A stretch of 64,000 bases of DNA from an uncultured Bacteroidales bacterium (GTDB lineage: Bacteria; Bacteroidota; Bacteroidia; Bacteroidales; Lentimicrobiaceae): assembly GCA_937894795.1 (NCBI GenBank), contig CALCQV010000039.1, forward strand, positions 1-64,000, given 5' to 3'. Positions 27,235 to 36,946 of this stretch are shown piece by piece. Made by a program: the position numbers and the translations under genes. Below the pieces are notes generated by a model. The model was not told where the DNA came from and searched no databases. It was given only the letters and a program-made list of their open reading frames with translations. Positions within the stretch are counted from its first letter, which is position 1. Every line of letters begins with the position of its first letter.

Positions 27235-28461
27235 ATGCGAAAGTTTACTTCTCTAGTTTCATTAGTCTTGCTGCTCACGGTAAATTCATTAGCCGGAGGG
27301 TATCAGGTTGGACTTCATGGTGTTAAACAGATAGGTATGGGCCTTGTCGGAACATCGCTGACCCTTGATGCGAGTTCTTTATTCTACAACCCGGGAGGCC
27401 TGTCATTTATTTCACCCGATTACAGTTTTGCATTGGGTGGAAGTGCCATCAAATCATTCACACTTTATAAAAAAAGTGAGCCTTCAATGACAGAGGCCAT
27501 GACAGACAATCCATTGGGAACTCCTTTCTATTTTTATGGAGCTGTCAGAATTACGGATAGATTAAGTGCCGGGTTAGCAATAAACACCCCTTATGGGAAT
27601 GGGCTTTCGTGGGGTAAAGAATGGATTGGAAGATATATGATTCAAGACCTTTCACTCAGGGCCATTTTTTTTCAACCTACCCTGTCATATAAAATTAATG
27701 ATCAGCTTGGAGTTGGTGTTGGACTGGTTTATGCCACAGGAAAATTTGAAATGAACAGGGCATTACCCGTTTATGATGCAGGTGGCGAAGGAAGTGTCAG
27801 TTTAGAAGGCTCTACCGGCAATATTGGATTCAATGCAGGGATATTATTTCAGCCAATTGAAGAGTTGAACATTGGAATTGATTATAGATCATCGGTTGAT
27901 ATGGAAGTGGATGATGTAACTGCAACCTTTGATGTGCCGATCTCCCTACAAGGAAATTTCCCAAATACCACAGTATCAACAAAACTTCCACTTCCTGCTA
28001 ACGTTGACTTTGGTGCATCATACACCTATGATGAGAAATTGCTTTTGGCTTTTAGTTTGAATTACGTATTCTGGAGTAGCTATGACTCGTTGATCTTTGA
28101 TTTTGAAAAAAATACATCAGCATTAACTGACTCCAGAAATCCGAGGCTATATGAGAACAAGCTTATAGCCAGATTAGGAGCACAATATAAAATAAATGAT
28201 GCATTCTATGTAAGACTCGGAGGTTATTATGACCCATCACCTGTTAATAAGGAGTACTTTTCACCCGAAACACCCAGCCTGAACAGCATTGGATTAACTG
28301 CAGGTATTTCTGTCTATCCAATGGAGAATCTGGCAATAGATTTGTCTTTCTTATATATTTCAGGACAGGAAGGAGAGAGAACCTATAAGCCTGATAATTT
28401 TTCAGGAACATTTAAAGCAAATACCTACATTCCAGGAATAGGCATTACATACAATTTCTAA
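27235..28461 (+). CDS. FadL/TodX (OmpP1)-type outer-membrane transporter
   Basis: The 408-residue protein has a signal peptide (about 1-20). Its mature N-terminus, with G-x-K-Q-x-G-M-G then L-D-A-S-S-L-F-Y-N-P-G-G, is the hallmark of the FadL hatch. Many amphipathic strands follow and it ends in ITYNF, with a C-terminal aromatic typical of outer-membrane barrels. FadL proteins take up hydrophobic compounds such as long-chain fatty acids. The next gene, 18 bases on, encodes a lipoprotein esterase, and together they suggest hydrolysis and uptake of lipids. Confidence 0.93.
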   Translation: MRKFTSLVSLVLLLTVNSLAGGYQVGLHGVKQIGMGLVGTSLTLDASSLFYNPGGLSFISPDYSFALGGSAIKSFTLYKKSEPSMTEAMTDNPLGTPFYFYGAVRITDRLSAGLAINTPYGNGLSWGKEWIGRYMIQDLSLRAIFFQPTLSYKINDQLGVGVGLVYATGKFEMNRALPVYDAGGEGSVSLEGSTGNIGFNAGILFQPIEELNIGIDYRSSVDMEVDDVTATFDVPISLQGNFPNTTVSTKLPLPANVDFGASYTYDEKLLLAFSLNYVFWSSYDSLIFDFEKNTSALTDSRNPRLYENKLIARLGAQYKINDAFYVRLGGYYDPSPVNKEYFSPETPSLNSIGLTAGISVYPMENLAIDLSFLYISGQEGERTYKPDNFSGTFKANTYIPGIGITYNF

Positions 28462-28479
28462 CCCTTATAACCGGCTATC

Positions 28480-29805
28480 ATGAATAGATATAAAATATTT
28501 GCGTATATATTTATAGCAGCTGTTATAACAGCGTGCAAACCAGAAATAGACTCATTTGAACCATCGGCGGGTAATGCCGACTTTACAAAATACATTGCTT
28601 TGGGTAATTCCTTAACCTCCGGCTATTTGGATGGAGATCTGTTTAAAAGTGGACAGGAGAACTCATATCCCAATATTATAGCCCAACAAATGAAATTTGC
28701 CGGTGGAGGTGAGTTTACACAACCTTTGATGTATGATGATAAGGGCTTCGGAAATAAAATGGTGTTGAATCTTAATGAAGTGAAAGATTGCTTTGGCGTG
28801 CCCATTGAAGGAGCTGCACCATCATTGGGACCGGTTTTATATAAAAAATTGGATCCTTCAATGCCTGACCCCCGTAATTTCCAGAATGACCCTGATTTAT
28901 ATGCTTCCAGTAATCTTGGTGTTCCGGGAGCAAAATCATTTCACCTGATTATTCCCGGTTACGGAATGTTGAATCCCTATTTTGCCAGATTCTCTGCCAA
29001 CATCCAACAGAACTCGATACTGCAACAAGCCTTATCATTGAACCCTACTTTTTTTAGCTTATGGATAGGAAACAACGATGTGCTTACCTATGCCTTAGCA
29101 GGCGGAGAGCAGGATTCAATAACTTCAGCTGGATTATTTACCTATGCATACAATTTGATAATAGAGTCGCTTACAGTAAATGGTGCCAAAGGAGTTGTGG
29201 CAAATATCCCTGATATTTCAAATATAGCTTATTTTACCACCATACCATATAATGGATTAGCACTTACATCAGAACAGCAGGTAGCAGGATTAAATATGGG
29301 CTATGCACAACTGGGAATTACATTTGCTTTAGGGCCAAATCCTTTTATAGTGCAGGACCCTGATGAACCGGCAGGTTTGAGACAAATAAAACCAACTGAA
29401 TTGCTGTTACTTTCTCTTCCACAGGATTCAATCAAATGTGCCGGTTGGGGATCATTAAAACCTATACCTGCATATTATTTTCTTGATGATCAGGAAATTG
29501 CAGCTATCAAAACGGCAACCGGGCTCTATAATAGTATAATTGGCAGTATTGCAGAAGCTAAAGGCCTTGCTCTGGTGGATGCCAATTCTATTTTTACGAG
29601 TGCAAAGTCGGGTTTAATATATGACGGTGTGAAATTTAATGCCTCCTATATTACCGGGGGAATAAATTCACTTGATGGAATTCACTTAACACCCAGAGGA
29701 AATGCTATTGTTGCAAACTTCTTTATTGAGGCAATCAACGCCAAATATCAGGCAGCAATTCCAAAGGTTGATGTTACAGATTATCCCGGAATAATATTCC
29801 CGTAA
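28480..29805 (+). CDS. SGNH/GDSL-type esterase lipoprotein
   Basis: The lipobox cysteine is C19 (VITAC). The GDSL block I reads A-L-G-N-S44-L-T-S-G-Y; block III is W-I-G-N-N-D; block V is D-G-I-H-L-T-P-R-G-N with the Asp and His of the triad. The 441 residues are longer than a plain GDSL domain because of insertions between blocks I and III. It should hydrolyse esters or lipids at the outer membrane. It follows the FadL-type gene by 18 bases, probably in an operon. Confidence 0.88.
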   Translation: MNRYKIFAYIFIAAVITACKPEIDSFEPSAGNADFTKYIALGNSLTSGYLDGDLFKSGQENSYPNIIAQQMKFAGGGEFTQPLMYDDKGFGNKMVLNLNEVKDCFGVPIEGAAPSLGPVLYKKLDPSMPDPRNFQNDPDLYASSNLGVPGAKSFHLIIPGYGMLNPYFARFSANIQQNSILQQALSLNPTFFSLWIGNNDVLTYALAGGEQDSITSAGLFTYAYNLIIESLTVNGAKGVVANIPDISNIAYFTTIPYNGLALTSEQQVAGLNMGYAQLGITFALGPNPFIVQDPDEPAGLRQIKPTELLLLSLPQDSIKCAGWGSLKPIPAYYFLDDQEIAAIKTATGLYNSIIGSIAEAKGLALVDANSIFTSAKSGLIYDGVKFNASYITGGINSLDGIHLTPRGNAIVANFFIEAINAKYQAAIPKVDVTDYPGIIFP

Positions 29806-29815
29806 AGGAAGTCAG

Positions 29816-29870
29816 ATTTGACCTGATGAGGAGGCAGAAGCCATTTCATCAGGTCAAATTTGTATCTTTT
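29816..29870 (+). terminator. terminator after the FadL-GDSL pair
   Basis: Perfect 14-bp arms (29816-29829 and 29846-29859) enclose a 16-base loop and are followed by a T-rich run (TTGTATCTTTTT). Confidence 0.8.
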
Positions 29871-29994
29871 TAAACATCGTAATAAGGTAATGAATTTCAT
29901 CCAATGAAAAACCTGTTAACATTTTTTAACAGCTTAAAAAGGCTTTTTTGGGATAAGAATTAAGGTTTTGGAGCTTTACTTTTACATAAATTTT

Positions 29995-30002
29995 TATTTT
30001 TG
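29995..30002 (+). promoter_or_regulatory. -7 box of the M23 peptidase gene
   Basis: TATTTTTG fits TAnnTTTG exactly. It overlaps the apparent TTG start at 30000, so the real start must be the later ATG at 30033. A TTTG at 29967-29970 is 24 bases upstream and only loosely suits a -33 element. Confidence 0.5.
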
Positions 30003-30032
30003 TCGCATACGAATCTACAAAATTCACAATTT

Positions 30033-30971
30033 ATGAAATTACAGTTGAAGAGTCTGGTTACAATTTTGGTTGTTTGGCTTCTCATCAGCAGTTTCAGTGC
30101 ATATAGTCAAACCTTTGTTATAGATACTACCGAATTCCTGAATCCTATAGAAAATTCATTGAGTCCTGAAAGTTATAAATACGATATTGATGAACCGGAG
30201 ATTATCTCAAATGATCTGGTCACAAAAGATATGACCTTTGTTCCGGCAAACATATTGTATAAAAATCGCTGGGATACGCTGAATATCAGAATTGGAAGAA
30301 CGGACTGGACCAAGATAGCAGATACATCGATATTGTTTTTGCATAACCTGCATGAGAGTAATTTTGTATTTCCATATAAAGGTAAGGTGATATCAAAGTA
30401 TGGTCCACGAGGTGGCAGGTTTCATGCCGGAATGGATATAAAACTTAACCATGGTGATACTGTTCGCAGCGCATTTGATGGGAAGATCAGGATTGCCAGA
30501 GCTATCAGCGGATATGGAAAATTGATTGTTGTTAGGCATAATAATGGATTGGAAACGGTTTATGGCCATCTTTCAGCATATCTGGTTGATGTTAATCAAG
30601 AAGTTAAAGCCGGTCAACCGATTGGCCTTGGAGGCAGAACAGGAAGAGCTTCAACCGATCATTTGCATTTTGAGACAAGAATATTAGGAGAGCACTTTAA
30701 TCCATCGAAGATTATTGATTTTGATAATTATGCGCTTGTCGGCAATCATCTTGCATTAGATAAGAATTTATTAGGATTTGGAACAAAAGGATCAACCATG
30801 GTGGTTGATACAGCCCGTAACACTGATTCAAAATATATCCATATAAAATCAGGCGATACTTTATATGCCCTTGCACTTCGCCATAAGACCTCAGTCGACA
30901 ATATTTGTAAGCTTAATGGTATTTCACCCAAGAAAGTACTTAAAGTAGGGTCAAAGCTTCGTATTGAGTAG
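30033..30971 (+). CDS. M23 metallopeptidase with C-terminal LysM domain
   Basis: Starting at 30033 gives 312 residues with a signal peptide (MKLQLKSLVTILVVWLLISS). The M23 zinc site is complete: H-A-G-M-D (H-x-x-x-D) and H-L-H-F, with the histidine of YGHLS. A LysM domain fills the end (YIHIKSGDTLYALALRH ... GSKLRIE). The protein should cleave peptide cross-links in peptidoglycan, held there by LysM. A house-keeping role in growth or division is likely. Confidence 0.93.
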   Translation: MKLQLKSLVTILVVWLLISSFSAYSQTFVIDTTEFLNPIENSLSPESYKYDIDEPEIISNDLVTKDMTFVPANILYKNRWDTLNIRIGRTDWTKIADTSILFLHNLHESNFVFPYKGKVISKYGPRGGRFHAGMDIKLNHGDTVRSAFDGKIRIARAISGYGKLIVVRHNNGLETVYGHLSAYLVDVNQEVKAGQPIGLGGRTGRASTDHLHFETRILGEHFNPSKIIDFDNYALVGNHLALDKNLLGFGTKGSTMVVDTARNTDSKYIHIKSGDTLYALALRHKTSVDNICKLNGISPKKVLKVGSKLRIE

Positions 30972-31023
30972 TGTTTTTCTCATTGTTATAAACCTTAATT
31001 TTGCAGTTGTTATAATCTAAGCA

Positions 31024-32103
31024 ATGGGCAACTTAAGCACTATACGTACTAAAAAAACTTTGAACAGGGATGATATCATCACTTTGTTGAATTCAACAGG
31101 CGATGATCTGCAGGAACTTTATGAATATGCGGCTCAGATAAAGGAGAAATTTGTAGGCAACTTTGTTTACTTCAGGGGTTTAATAGAATTTTCCAATATT
31201 TGCGAGAAGAACTGTTACTATTGTGGTATACGAAGCGGGAACAGAAAGGTTAAGCGTTATAATCTGACTGATGAAGAAATAATTAAAGCCGCTGAGTTTG
31301 CCTATGAAAATAAGTATGGTTCTGTTGTATTGCAAGGGGGAGAACTAGAAGGAAGGGCGTTTACTGATAGAATTGAGAAATTGGTTAAAGAGATTAAATC
31401 AATTTCCGATGGCAAACTTGGCATTACATTGTCAGTTGGAGAGCAGACGCTTGATACATATAAGAAATGGTATCAGGCCGGTGCGCATAGATATCTGCTT
31501 CGCATTGAATCATCATCCAAAGAGCTCTATTACAAGATTCACCCCGATGATCCTAAACATAGATTTGAAAAGCGACTGCAGGCATTGGCTGACCTTAAGA
31601 CTGCAGGCTACCAGGTGGGTACCGGAGTTATGATAGGCTTGCCTTTTCAAACAGTGGAAAACCTGGCTGATGATCTGCTGTTTATGAAAGAAATTGATAT
31701 TGATATGTGTGGTATGGGGCCTTATATTGAACACACTGATACCCCTTTATGGAAGTATAAGGATCAATTGCTGCCACTTGAAACACGTTTCCAGTTAGCA
31801 CTTAAAATGATAGCTATACTTAGGATTTTGATGAATGATATCAATATCGCATCTGCTACTGCCTTGCAGGCAATTGATCCTATAGGTCGTGAAAAAGCAT
31901 TAATGATTGGAGCCAATATTATCATGCCTAATATTACTCCAGGAATATACAGGGATAATTATAAACTGTATGAGAATAAACCCTGCACGTCAGAAGAAGC
32001 GGCTGATTGCTCTAATTGTTTGGAAGCCAGAATACATCTGACAGGTAATAAAATAGGTTATGACAATTGGGGTGATTCAACTCATTTTAAGAAAAGACAA
32101 TGA
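31024..32103 (+). CDS. hydE: [FeFe]-hydrogenase H-cluster radical SAM maturase HydE
   Basis: The 359-residue enzyme has the radical SAM triad C60-x3-C64-x2-C67 (NICEKNCYYCGI), the Q-G-G-E SAM-binding motif and a C-terminal triad C321-x7-C329-x2-C332. The spacing of the second triad equals that of the second cluster of Thermotoga maritima HydE, as I recall it. HydE works with HydG and HydF to build the diiron site of [FeFe]-hydrogenase. No hydF, hydG or hydrogenase gene is in the window. Other radical SAM relatives (biotin synthase, PylB) are less likely given the second triad. Confidence 0.9.
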   Translation: MGNLSTIRTKKTLNRDDIITLLNSTGDDLQELYEYAAQIKEKFVGNFVYFRGLIEFSNICEKNCYYCGIRSGNRKVKRYNLTDEEIIKAAEFAYENKYGSVVLQGGELEGRAFTDRIEKLVKEIKSISDGKLGITLSVGEQTLDTYKKWYQAGAHRYLLRIESSSKELYYKIHPDDPKHRFEKRLQALADLKTAGYQVGTGVMIGLPFQTVENLADDLLFMKEIDIDMCGMGPYIEHTDTPLWKYKDQLLPLETRFQLALKMIAILRILMNDINIASATALQAIDPIGREKALMIGANIIMPNITPGIYRDNYKLYENKPCTSEEAADCSNCLEARIHLTGNKIGYDNWGDSTHFKKRQ

Positions 32104-32276
32104 GGTGATTAAAAATATAAAATGAGTTGATTAAGAATAAACAAGGCGCTGATTAAGTTTGGACAAAGATTGGTACATCGCACGACTGCCTACTTCATGT
32201 TTATCCGGAATATAATTAACAGATTATTTGCTTGTTAGTGAGATTTAAATAGAAATTACCCATAGAATAGAACCGT

Positions 32277-33071
32277 ATGAAGCAATACCATGATTTATTA
32301 AAACATGTGCTTGAGCATGGGATTATTAAAGAAGACAGAACAGGTACAGGCACTAAAAGTACATTTGGGTATCAGATGCGTTTTGATTTGCAAGATGGAT
32401 TCCCATTGCTTACAACAAAAAAGGTGCATTTAAAGTCTATTATTCATGAGCTGCTATGGTTTCTTAAGGGTGAAACGAATGTTGCCTACCTTCATGAAAA
32501 CAAGGTTTCAATCTGGGATGAATGGATGGATGAAAAAGGCAATCTTGGACCTATTTACGGGCATCAGTGGCGATCATGGACCGCACCTGATGGAACAGTG
32601 ATAGATCAGGTGAGTGAGGTAGTATCAGCAATTAAAAACAATCCTGACTCAAGAAGACTTTTAGTTTCAGCATGGAATCCCGGTGAATTAAGCAAAATGG
32701 CCTTGCCTCCCTGTCACATACTATTCCAGTTTTATGTGGCAAATGGCAAATTATCTTGCCAGTTATATCAAAGGAGTGCTGATATATTTCTGGGGGTGCC
32801 TTTTAATATTGCCTCATATTCATTATTGACCATGATGATGGCGCAAGTTACAGGCCTTAAGCCCGGAGAGTTTGTTCATACTTTTGGAGATGCACACATC
32901 TACTTAAATCATATGGAACAGGTGAAGCTGCAACTGAGTCGCACGCCTAAGACATTGCCAACTATGGAGCTAAATCCCGATATAAAAGATATTTACAGTT
33001 TCAAATTTGAAGATTTTTCACTTATTGGCTATGATCCGTTCCCAGCCATTAAAGCCTCAGTAGCAGTATAA
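32277..33071 (+). CDS. thyA: thymidylate synthase
   Basis: The 264-residue enzyme has the nucleophile in LPPCHILFQFYV, QRSADIFLGVPFN (dUMP binding) and THTFGDAHIY-like folate site segments. Near the end the usual Y-D-P-H-P reads Y-D-P-F-P, and K-A-P-V-A-V reads K-A-S-V-A-V, so those positions depart from the common pattern. It converts dUMP and methylene-tetrahydrofolate to dTMP. The gene is followed by folA after 8 bases, the expected pair. Confidence 0.97.
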   Translation: MKQYHDLLKHVLEHGIIKEDRTGTGTKSTFGYQMRFDLQDGFPLLTTKKVHLKSIIHELLWFLKGETNVAYLHENKVSIWDEWMDEKGNLGPIYGHQWRSWTAPDGTVIDQVSEVVSAIKNNPDSRRLLVSAWNPGELSKMALPPCHILFQFYVANGKLSCQLYQRSADIFLGVPFNIASYSLLTMMMAQVTGLKPGEFVHTFGDAHIYLNHMEQVKLQLSRTPKTLPTMELNPDIKDIYSFKFEDFSLIGYDPFPAIKASVAV

Positions 33072-33079
33072 GTCATAGA

Positions 33080-33577
33080 ATGAAGAATATTACACTCATA
33101 GTAGCGGTAGCACAAAATTATGCCATTGGTTTAAAGAACCAATTGCTATGTCATCTGCCCGGTGACTTGAAAAGGTTTAAGAATATTACACTGGGACATA
33201 CCGTTGTTATGGGGAAATCGACTTATGATTCTTTGCCTGTCAAACCTTTAGCGGGCAGAAGAAATATAGTGATGTCAAGAAGGAAAGATCTTCATCTGGA
33301 GGGGTGCATTGTAGCTCACTCGGTTCAGGAAGTGATTGATTTACTGGTGGAAGAAGAGGAAAATTTTATAATAGGAGGTGCCCAGGTTTATAAAGAATTT
33401 CTTCCATATGCTGATAAATTATTGCTAACCATCATTCATAAAGATTTTGAAGCTGACACTTTCTTCCCGGTAATAGATTTTAAGCAATGGCTAGAAATAG
33501 AGAGGGAAGACATTATGGATCAGGGATCTCTTGGATTTGATTTTTCTTATATCACGTATTCACGTTTAAAGAGCTAG
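33080..33577 (+). CDS. folA: dihydrofolate reductase
   Basis: The 165-residue enzyme opens with I-V-A-V-A-Q-N-Y-A-I-G-L-K-N. It keeps the folate-binding Asp in H-L-P-G-D-L-K, V-V-M-G-K-S-T-Y for NADPH and IIGGAQVYKEF. The position of E. coli Trp22 seems to be Cys here (L-L-C-H-L-P), which is a less usual residue. It regenerates tetrahydrofolate consumed by thymidylate synthase, encoded just upstream. Confidence 0.96.
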   Translation: MKNITLIVAVAQNYAIGLKNQLLCHLPGDLKRFKNITLGHTVVMGKSTYDSLPVKPLAGRRNIVMSRRKDLHLEGCIVAHSVQEVIDLLVEEEENFIIGGAQVYKEFLPYADKLLLTIIHKDFEADTFFPVIDFKQWLEIEREDIMDQGSLGFDFSYITYSRLKS

Positions 33578-33646
33578 ATTTTAGATATATCCTTTAAATA
33601 TCACCCACTTTCACCAAGGTGATTGGCTAAAGTCATGTGAAAAAAC

Positions 33647-34504
33647 CTACAAGTCATAAGCAACACCCTTGAGTATATAGGCTGCAAATACGCCTAAGCC
33701 ATTCCGGATATTACTATATAGTTTGGTTGGTTCAGCAAATGGATTGACTCCCTCATAATTGTATAGCACCTTGTGGTAGTTGTAATAGTGAACATCAGTT
33801 ACTGCGATTGTAAAGAATAACCTTTGTGTTTCGCCTGAGAAATAATAAAAATCATTGGTTGAGTAGGAAAAATATTGGTTATTCATATTTTTGTCAGATA
33901 CGTATGGTTCACCTCTGGCAAATCCAATTTCTGTAATAACCGGATTCATTTGTCCTTCGTGCCAGTTAACTATACCGGCAGTTATTCCATAATAATTATC
34001 CGCACTCTCAAGATCTTTAAATTTGATACTGGCATTTAAGTTGATAGATTCGTTTACAATGGTTGTGTCGATTTTAACCAATTCAATGTCAGGGGGAGTA
34101 TCCGATGGAACAGTACATGTTGCCTCAACTTCATATCCACCAGGGGCCGTGACCTTGAGTGTATAAACTCTTCCGGGAACTATTGGCAATTCTTCTCTGC
34201 TAACGCGATAGCTGTCATATTCTATATCATAGGTAAGGTAAGCGGAATCAATGCCATCAGAGATGGTAACATAAGCATCTTCAACAGTTGGGAAATCACT
34301 GCCATAATTATCAATGGTCGTATATAATGGTCTGCTTTTCTTTACAGTAACAGCAGTATAAGGCATACCGGGTGTGATAAACCCGGTGACTACAAGTTTT
34401 GGGAGCGATTCAGGAGCGTCAACGTCGGAAACCATTTCTTCACAGCCAAAAAGAAAAATTACCGTTACCAGCATTAAAACTATCTTCAATGAGTTGCCAT
34501 TCAT
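33647..34504 (-). CDS. DUF4249 lipoprotein, partner of a TonB-dependent receptor
   Basis: The signal ends in a lipobox LFGC with cysteine 21. The 285-residue product has the DUF4249 beginning (LVVTGFITPGMP, V-T-V-K-K-S-R-P-L) and beta-rich domain. Proteins of this family sit beside TonB-dependent receptors and are presumed to be surface lipoproteins that capture the substrate. It starts 3 bases after the receptor stop. The substrate is unknown. Confidence 0.88.
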   Translation of the reverse strand: MNGNSLKIVLMLVTVIFLFGCEEMVSDVDAPESLPKLVVTGFITPGMPYTAVTVKKSRPLYTTIDNYGSDFPTVEDAYVTISDGIDSAYLTYDIEYDSYRVSREELPIVPGRVYTLKVTAPGGYEVEATCTVPSDTPPDIELVKIDTTIVNESINLNASIKFKDLESADNYYGITAGIVNWHEGQMNPVITEIGFARGEPYVSDKNMNNQYFSYSTNDFYYFSGETQRLFFTIAVTDVHYYNYHKVLYNYEGVNPFAEPTKLYSNIRNGLGVFAAYILKGVAYDL

Positions 34505-34507
34505 AGT

Positions 34508-36946
34508 TTAAAATTTGATTGAATAAGTAACTGATGGAATAATCGGGAAGATGGAAACCTGTTTCAGTTTACTTGTTACCGATTGATTTTCATACACTTC
34601 ATCAATAAAATAAAAGAAAGGATTCTTTCTGTTATATGCATTATAAACGCCAATCTCCCAGGTTCTTTCAAAATTGGATTTCACCTTATGAAATTGAACT
34701 GCGAAATCCATTCGATGGTAAGGTTTAATTCTATATGAATTCATCTCGCCATAATCAGTAACAGTGTTATAGTAATTGTAAAGAATTGGATTACCTGCCA
34801 TAATGAAAGCATCCATATAGGGTTGGTGCATGGATGCGGGATATTCACCCATAGGCAGAGAGATTGCATTCCCTGTACCATAGACCCATGTGGCTGAAAG
34901 TGTAATATTTTCCTTCAGACTGAAAATTGATACAATAGAAATATCATGCCTTCTGTCGTACCTTGCCCAAAACTCTTTACCATCATTCAGCGCATCAAAT
35001 TGCAGTTTTGTCCATGAAAGAGTATAACCTATCCACCCGCTTAATCGACCTGATTTCCTGTGTATAAGGAACTCAGCTCCATAAGATTTACCGGATCCGG
35101 CAGTGACATTATCCTCCCATGTAAAATTTTGAGCTTCAGTTGGATCATCTAATTCCATAAAACTGGCGCCGGGCTTGTAGCCTAATATTCTTTTACTTTT
35201 CTTGTAGTAACCTTCGAGCGTAACAGTTATGTCTGTAGGAGCAATATCCCTTGCAATGCCTGCTGATATTTGCCTGGAGTGTTGTGGTTTTACTTTGTCA
35301 GTTGAAGGTACCCATAGATCAGTTGGCAGGCCAATACCAGTATTGCTCAGCAAATGAATGTACTGATTCATCTCGGCATATCCGGCTTTTAACGAGAAGT
35401 TATTGCTAAGCCGGTAGTTCATTACAATTCTTGGTTCAAAAGCCGAATAATGCTTCTTATCGGCAATGAAAAAGCTGTATCTGATCCCTGCATTTGCCTT
35501 GAAATTCTCTCCCAATGTGATTTTATTCTCCGAATAAAGGCCACCTTCAAAGGACTCATATAAGGTCTTGTTGTTTTTATAAATCAATGCAGATTTATCC
35601 TTTTCAACCAAAGCACTTGGCGCAAAGCGATGGTTAACCAGGCTAGTACCAATTCTCAGATTATACTTAGGTGAAATATTATATTCAAGGTCATATTTTA
35701 TAGCAAAATCCCGGATGCCTGAAAGATATTCAAGTGAATATGACTCTTTGTCTTCCTCTACATAATTGAATATTTTAAGGTTATATCTACTAAAGATAAA
35801 TGAAGTATTTGAAAAGATATTGGAACCAAAGATGTGATTCCACCTTACCGTTGCTGTTGAATTTTGCCAATAGAGACCACCTTCCTGTTTTTCATCTTGT
35901 CGATATCTTGTTACGACATTGAACTTATCCCGGCCGAAATACCCGCTAACAAATAAGCGGTTGCGTGCCCCAAATTCATAATTCAACTTTGCGTTAAGGT
36001 CATAGAAGTAATATCCACCTCTTTCCGATTCATCCATAAAAGGGCGGGTCAGCGCATCAATATATGTCCGGCGACCGGAGACAATAAATGAAGAAACATT
36101 TTTCTTCAATGGACCTTCAAGGAGTATTCTGGACGAAATAATGCCAATGCCTGCTTCGCCAGAGAACTTTTGTTTATTACCATCTTTCATTGTCATTTCA
36201 ACAACTGATGATAACCTGCCGCCAAAACGTGCAGGGAAGCCGCCTTTAATCAATTCTACACTTTTAAGTGCATCGCCATTAAAGATAGAAAAGAAGCCAA
36301 ATAAATGATTGGCATTGTAAACAGGAGCATCATCAAGGATTATAAGATTCTGATCAGGCCCCCCACCTCTAACATACAAACCGCTGTTGCCTTCAGAACC
36401 TTTCTGGACTCCGGGCATTAACTGCAGTGCTTTAAAAACATCCTTTTCACCAAGCAGACCCGGTATTTTTTGTATTTGCTTTACGGGAAGTGAGATGACA
36501 CTTATTTTATTATTCTCACTCTCTTTTTCGCCTTTTTCACTGGAGATTATTACCTCCCGGAGTGTAATACCTGATAAACTGATATCAATAAGCAGATTAG
36601 TATTAAGATTTACATTCTTTACCACAGGCTCATAACCTGCATATGAATATTGAATTGAGTATTCACCCTGAGGCAGTGAGATAGAATAAAAGCCATAATT
36701 ATTGGTGATAGTGCCTGCTTTTAATTCCGGAATATAGATATTCACTCCCGGCAATAATTCACTGCTTCCACTCTCTTTAACATATCCACTTATTGAATAT
36801 CTTTTTTGAGCCATAGCATTTGTAACTGATGATAGCATCAATATTGCAATAACTGCTGTAATGCAGATTTTATCAATGATATAAAGATAACGAGTATTAG
36901 ATACGTTGGATTTTGAGAAATGGAAGCTAGATGTTTGATTTAGCAT
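34508..36946 (-). CDS. TonB-dependent receptor with carboxypeptidase-regulatory-like N-domain
   Basis: The 812-residue protein has a late signal peptide (about 28-46), a carboxypeptidase-D-regulatory-like domain (about 48-130, YSISGYVKESGSSELLPGVN), a plug (about 135-245) and a long beta-barrel ending in a C-terminal Phe (YSIKF). It imports a substrate across the outer membrane using TonB energy. Its start overlaps the stop of the preceding gene by one base (TGATG), and a DUF4249 gene follows directly. The three form a transport unit. Confidence 0.92.
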   Translation of the reverse strand: MLNQTSSFHFSKSNVSNTRYLYIIDKICITAVIAILMLSSVTNAMAQKRYSISGYVKESGSSELLPGVNIYIPELKAGTITNNYGFYSISLPQGEYSIQYSYAGYEPVVKNVNLNTNLLIDISLSGITLREVIISSEKGEKESENNKISVISLPVKQIQKIPGLLGEKDVFKALQLMPGVQKGSEGNSGLYVRGGGPDQNLIILDDAPVYNANHLFGFFSIFNGDALKSVELIKGGFPARFGGRLSSVVEMTMKDGNKQKFSGEAGIGIISSRILLEGPLKKNVSSFIVSGRRTYIDALTRPFMDESERGGYYFYDLNAKLNYEFGARNRLFVSGYFGRDKFNVVTRYRQDEKQEGGLYWQNSTATVRWNHIFGSNIFSNTSFIFSRYNLKIFNYVEEDKESYSLEYLSGIRDFAIKYDLEYNISPKYNLRIGTSLVNHRFAPSALVEKDKSALIYKNNKTLYESFEGGLYSENKITLGENFKANAGIRYSFFIADKKHYSAFEPRIVMNYRLSNNFSLKAGYAEMNQYIHLLSNTGIGLPTDLWVPSTDKVKPQHSRQISAGIARDIAPTDITVTLEGYYKKSKRILGYKPGASFMELDDPTEAQNFTWEDNVTAGSGKSYGAEFLIHRKSGRLSGWIGYTLSWTKLQFDALNDGKEFWARYDRRHDISIVSIFSLKENITLSATWVYGTGNAISLPMGEYPASMHQPYMDAFIMAGNPILYNYYNTVTDYGEMNSYRIKPYHRMDFAVQFHKVKSNFERTWEIGVYNAYNRKNPFFYFIDEVYENQSVTSKLKQVSIFPIIPSVTYSIKF

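Noticed and set aside
32101..32160. Repeated TGATTAA words after hydE
   Set aside because: Three short copies with irregular spacing in AT-rich DNA; I cannot distinguish this from chance.
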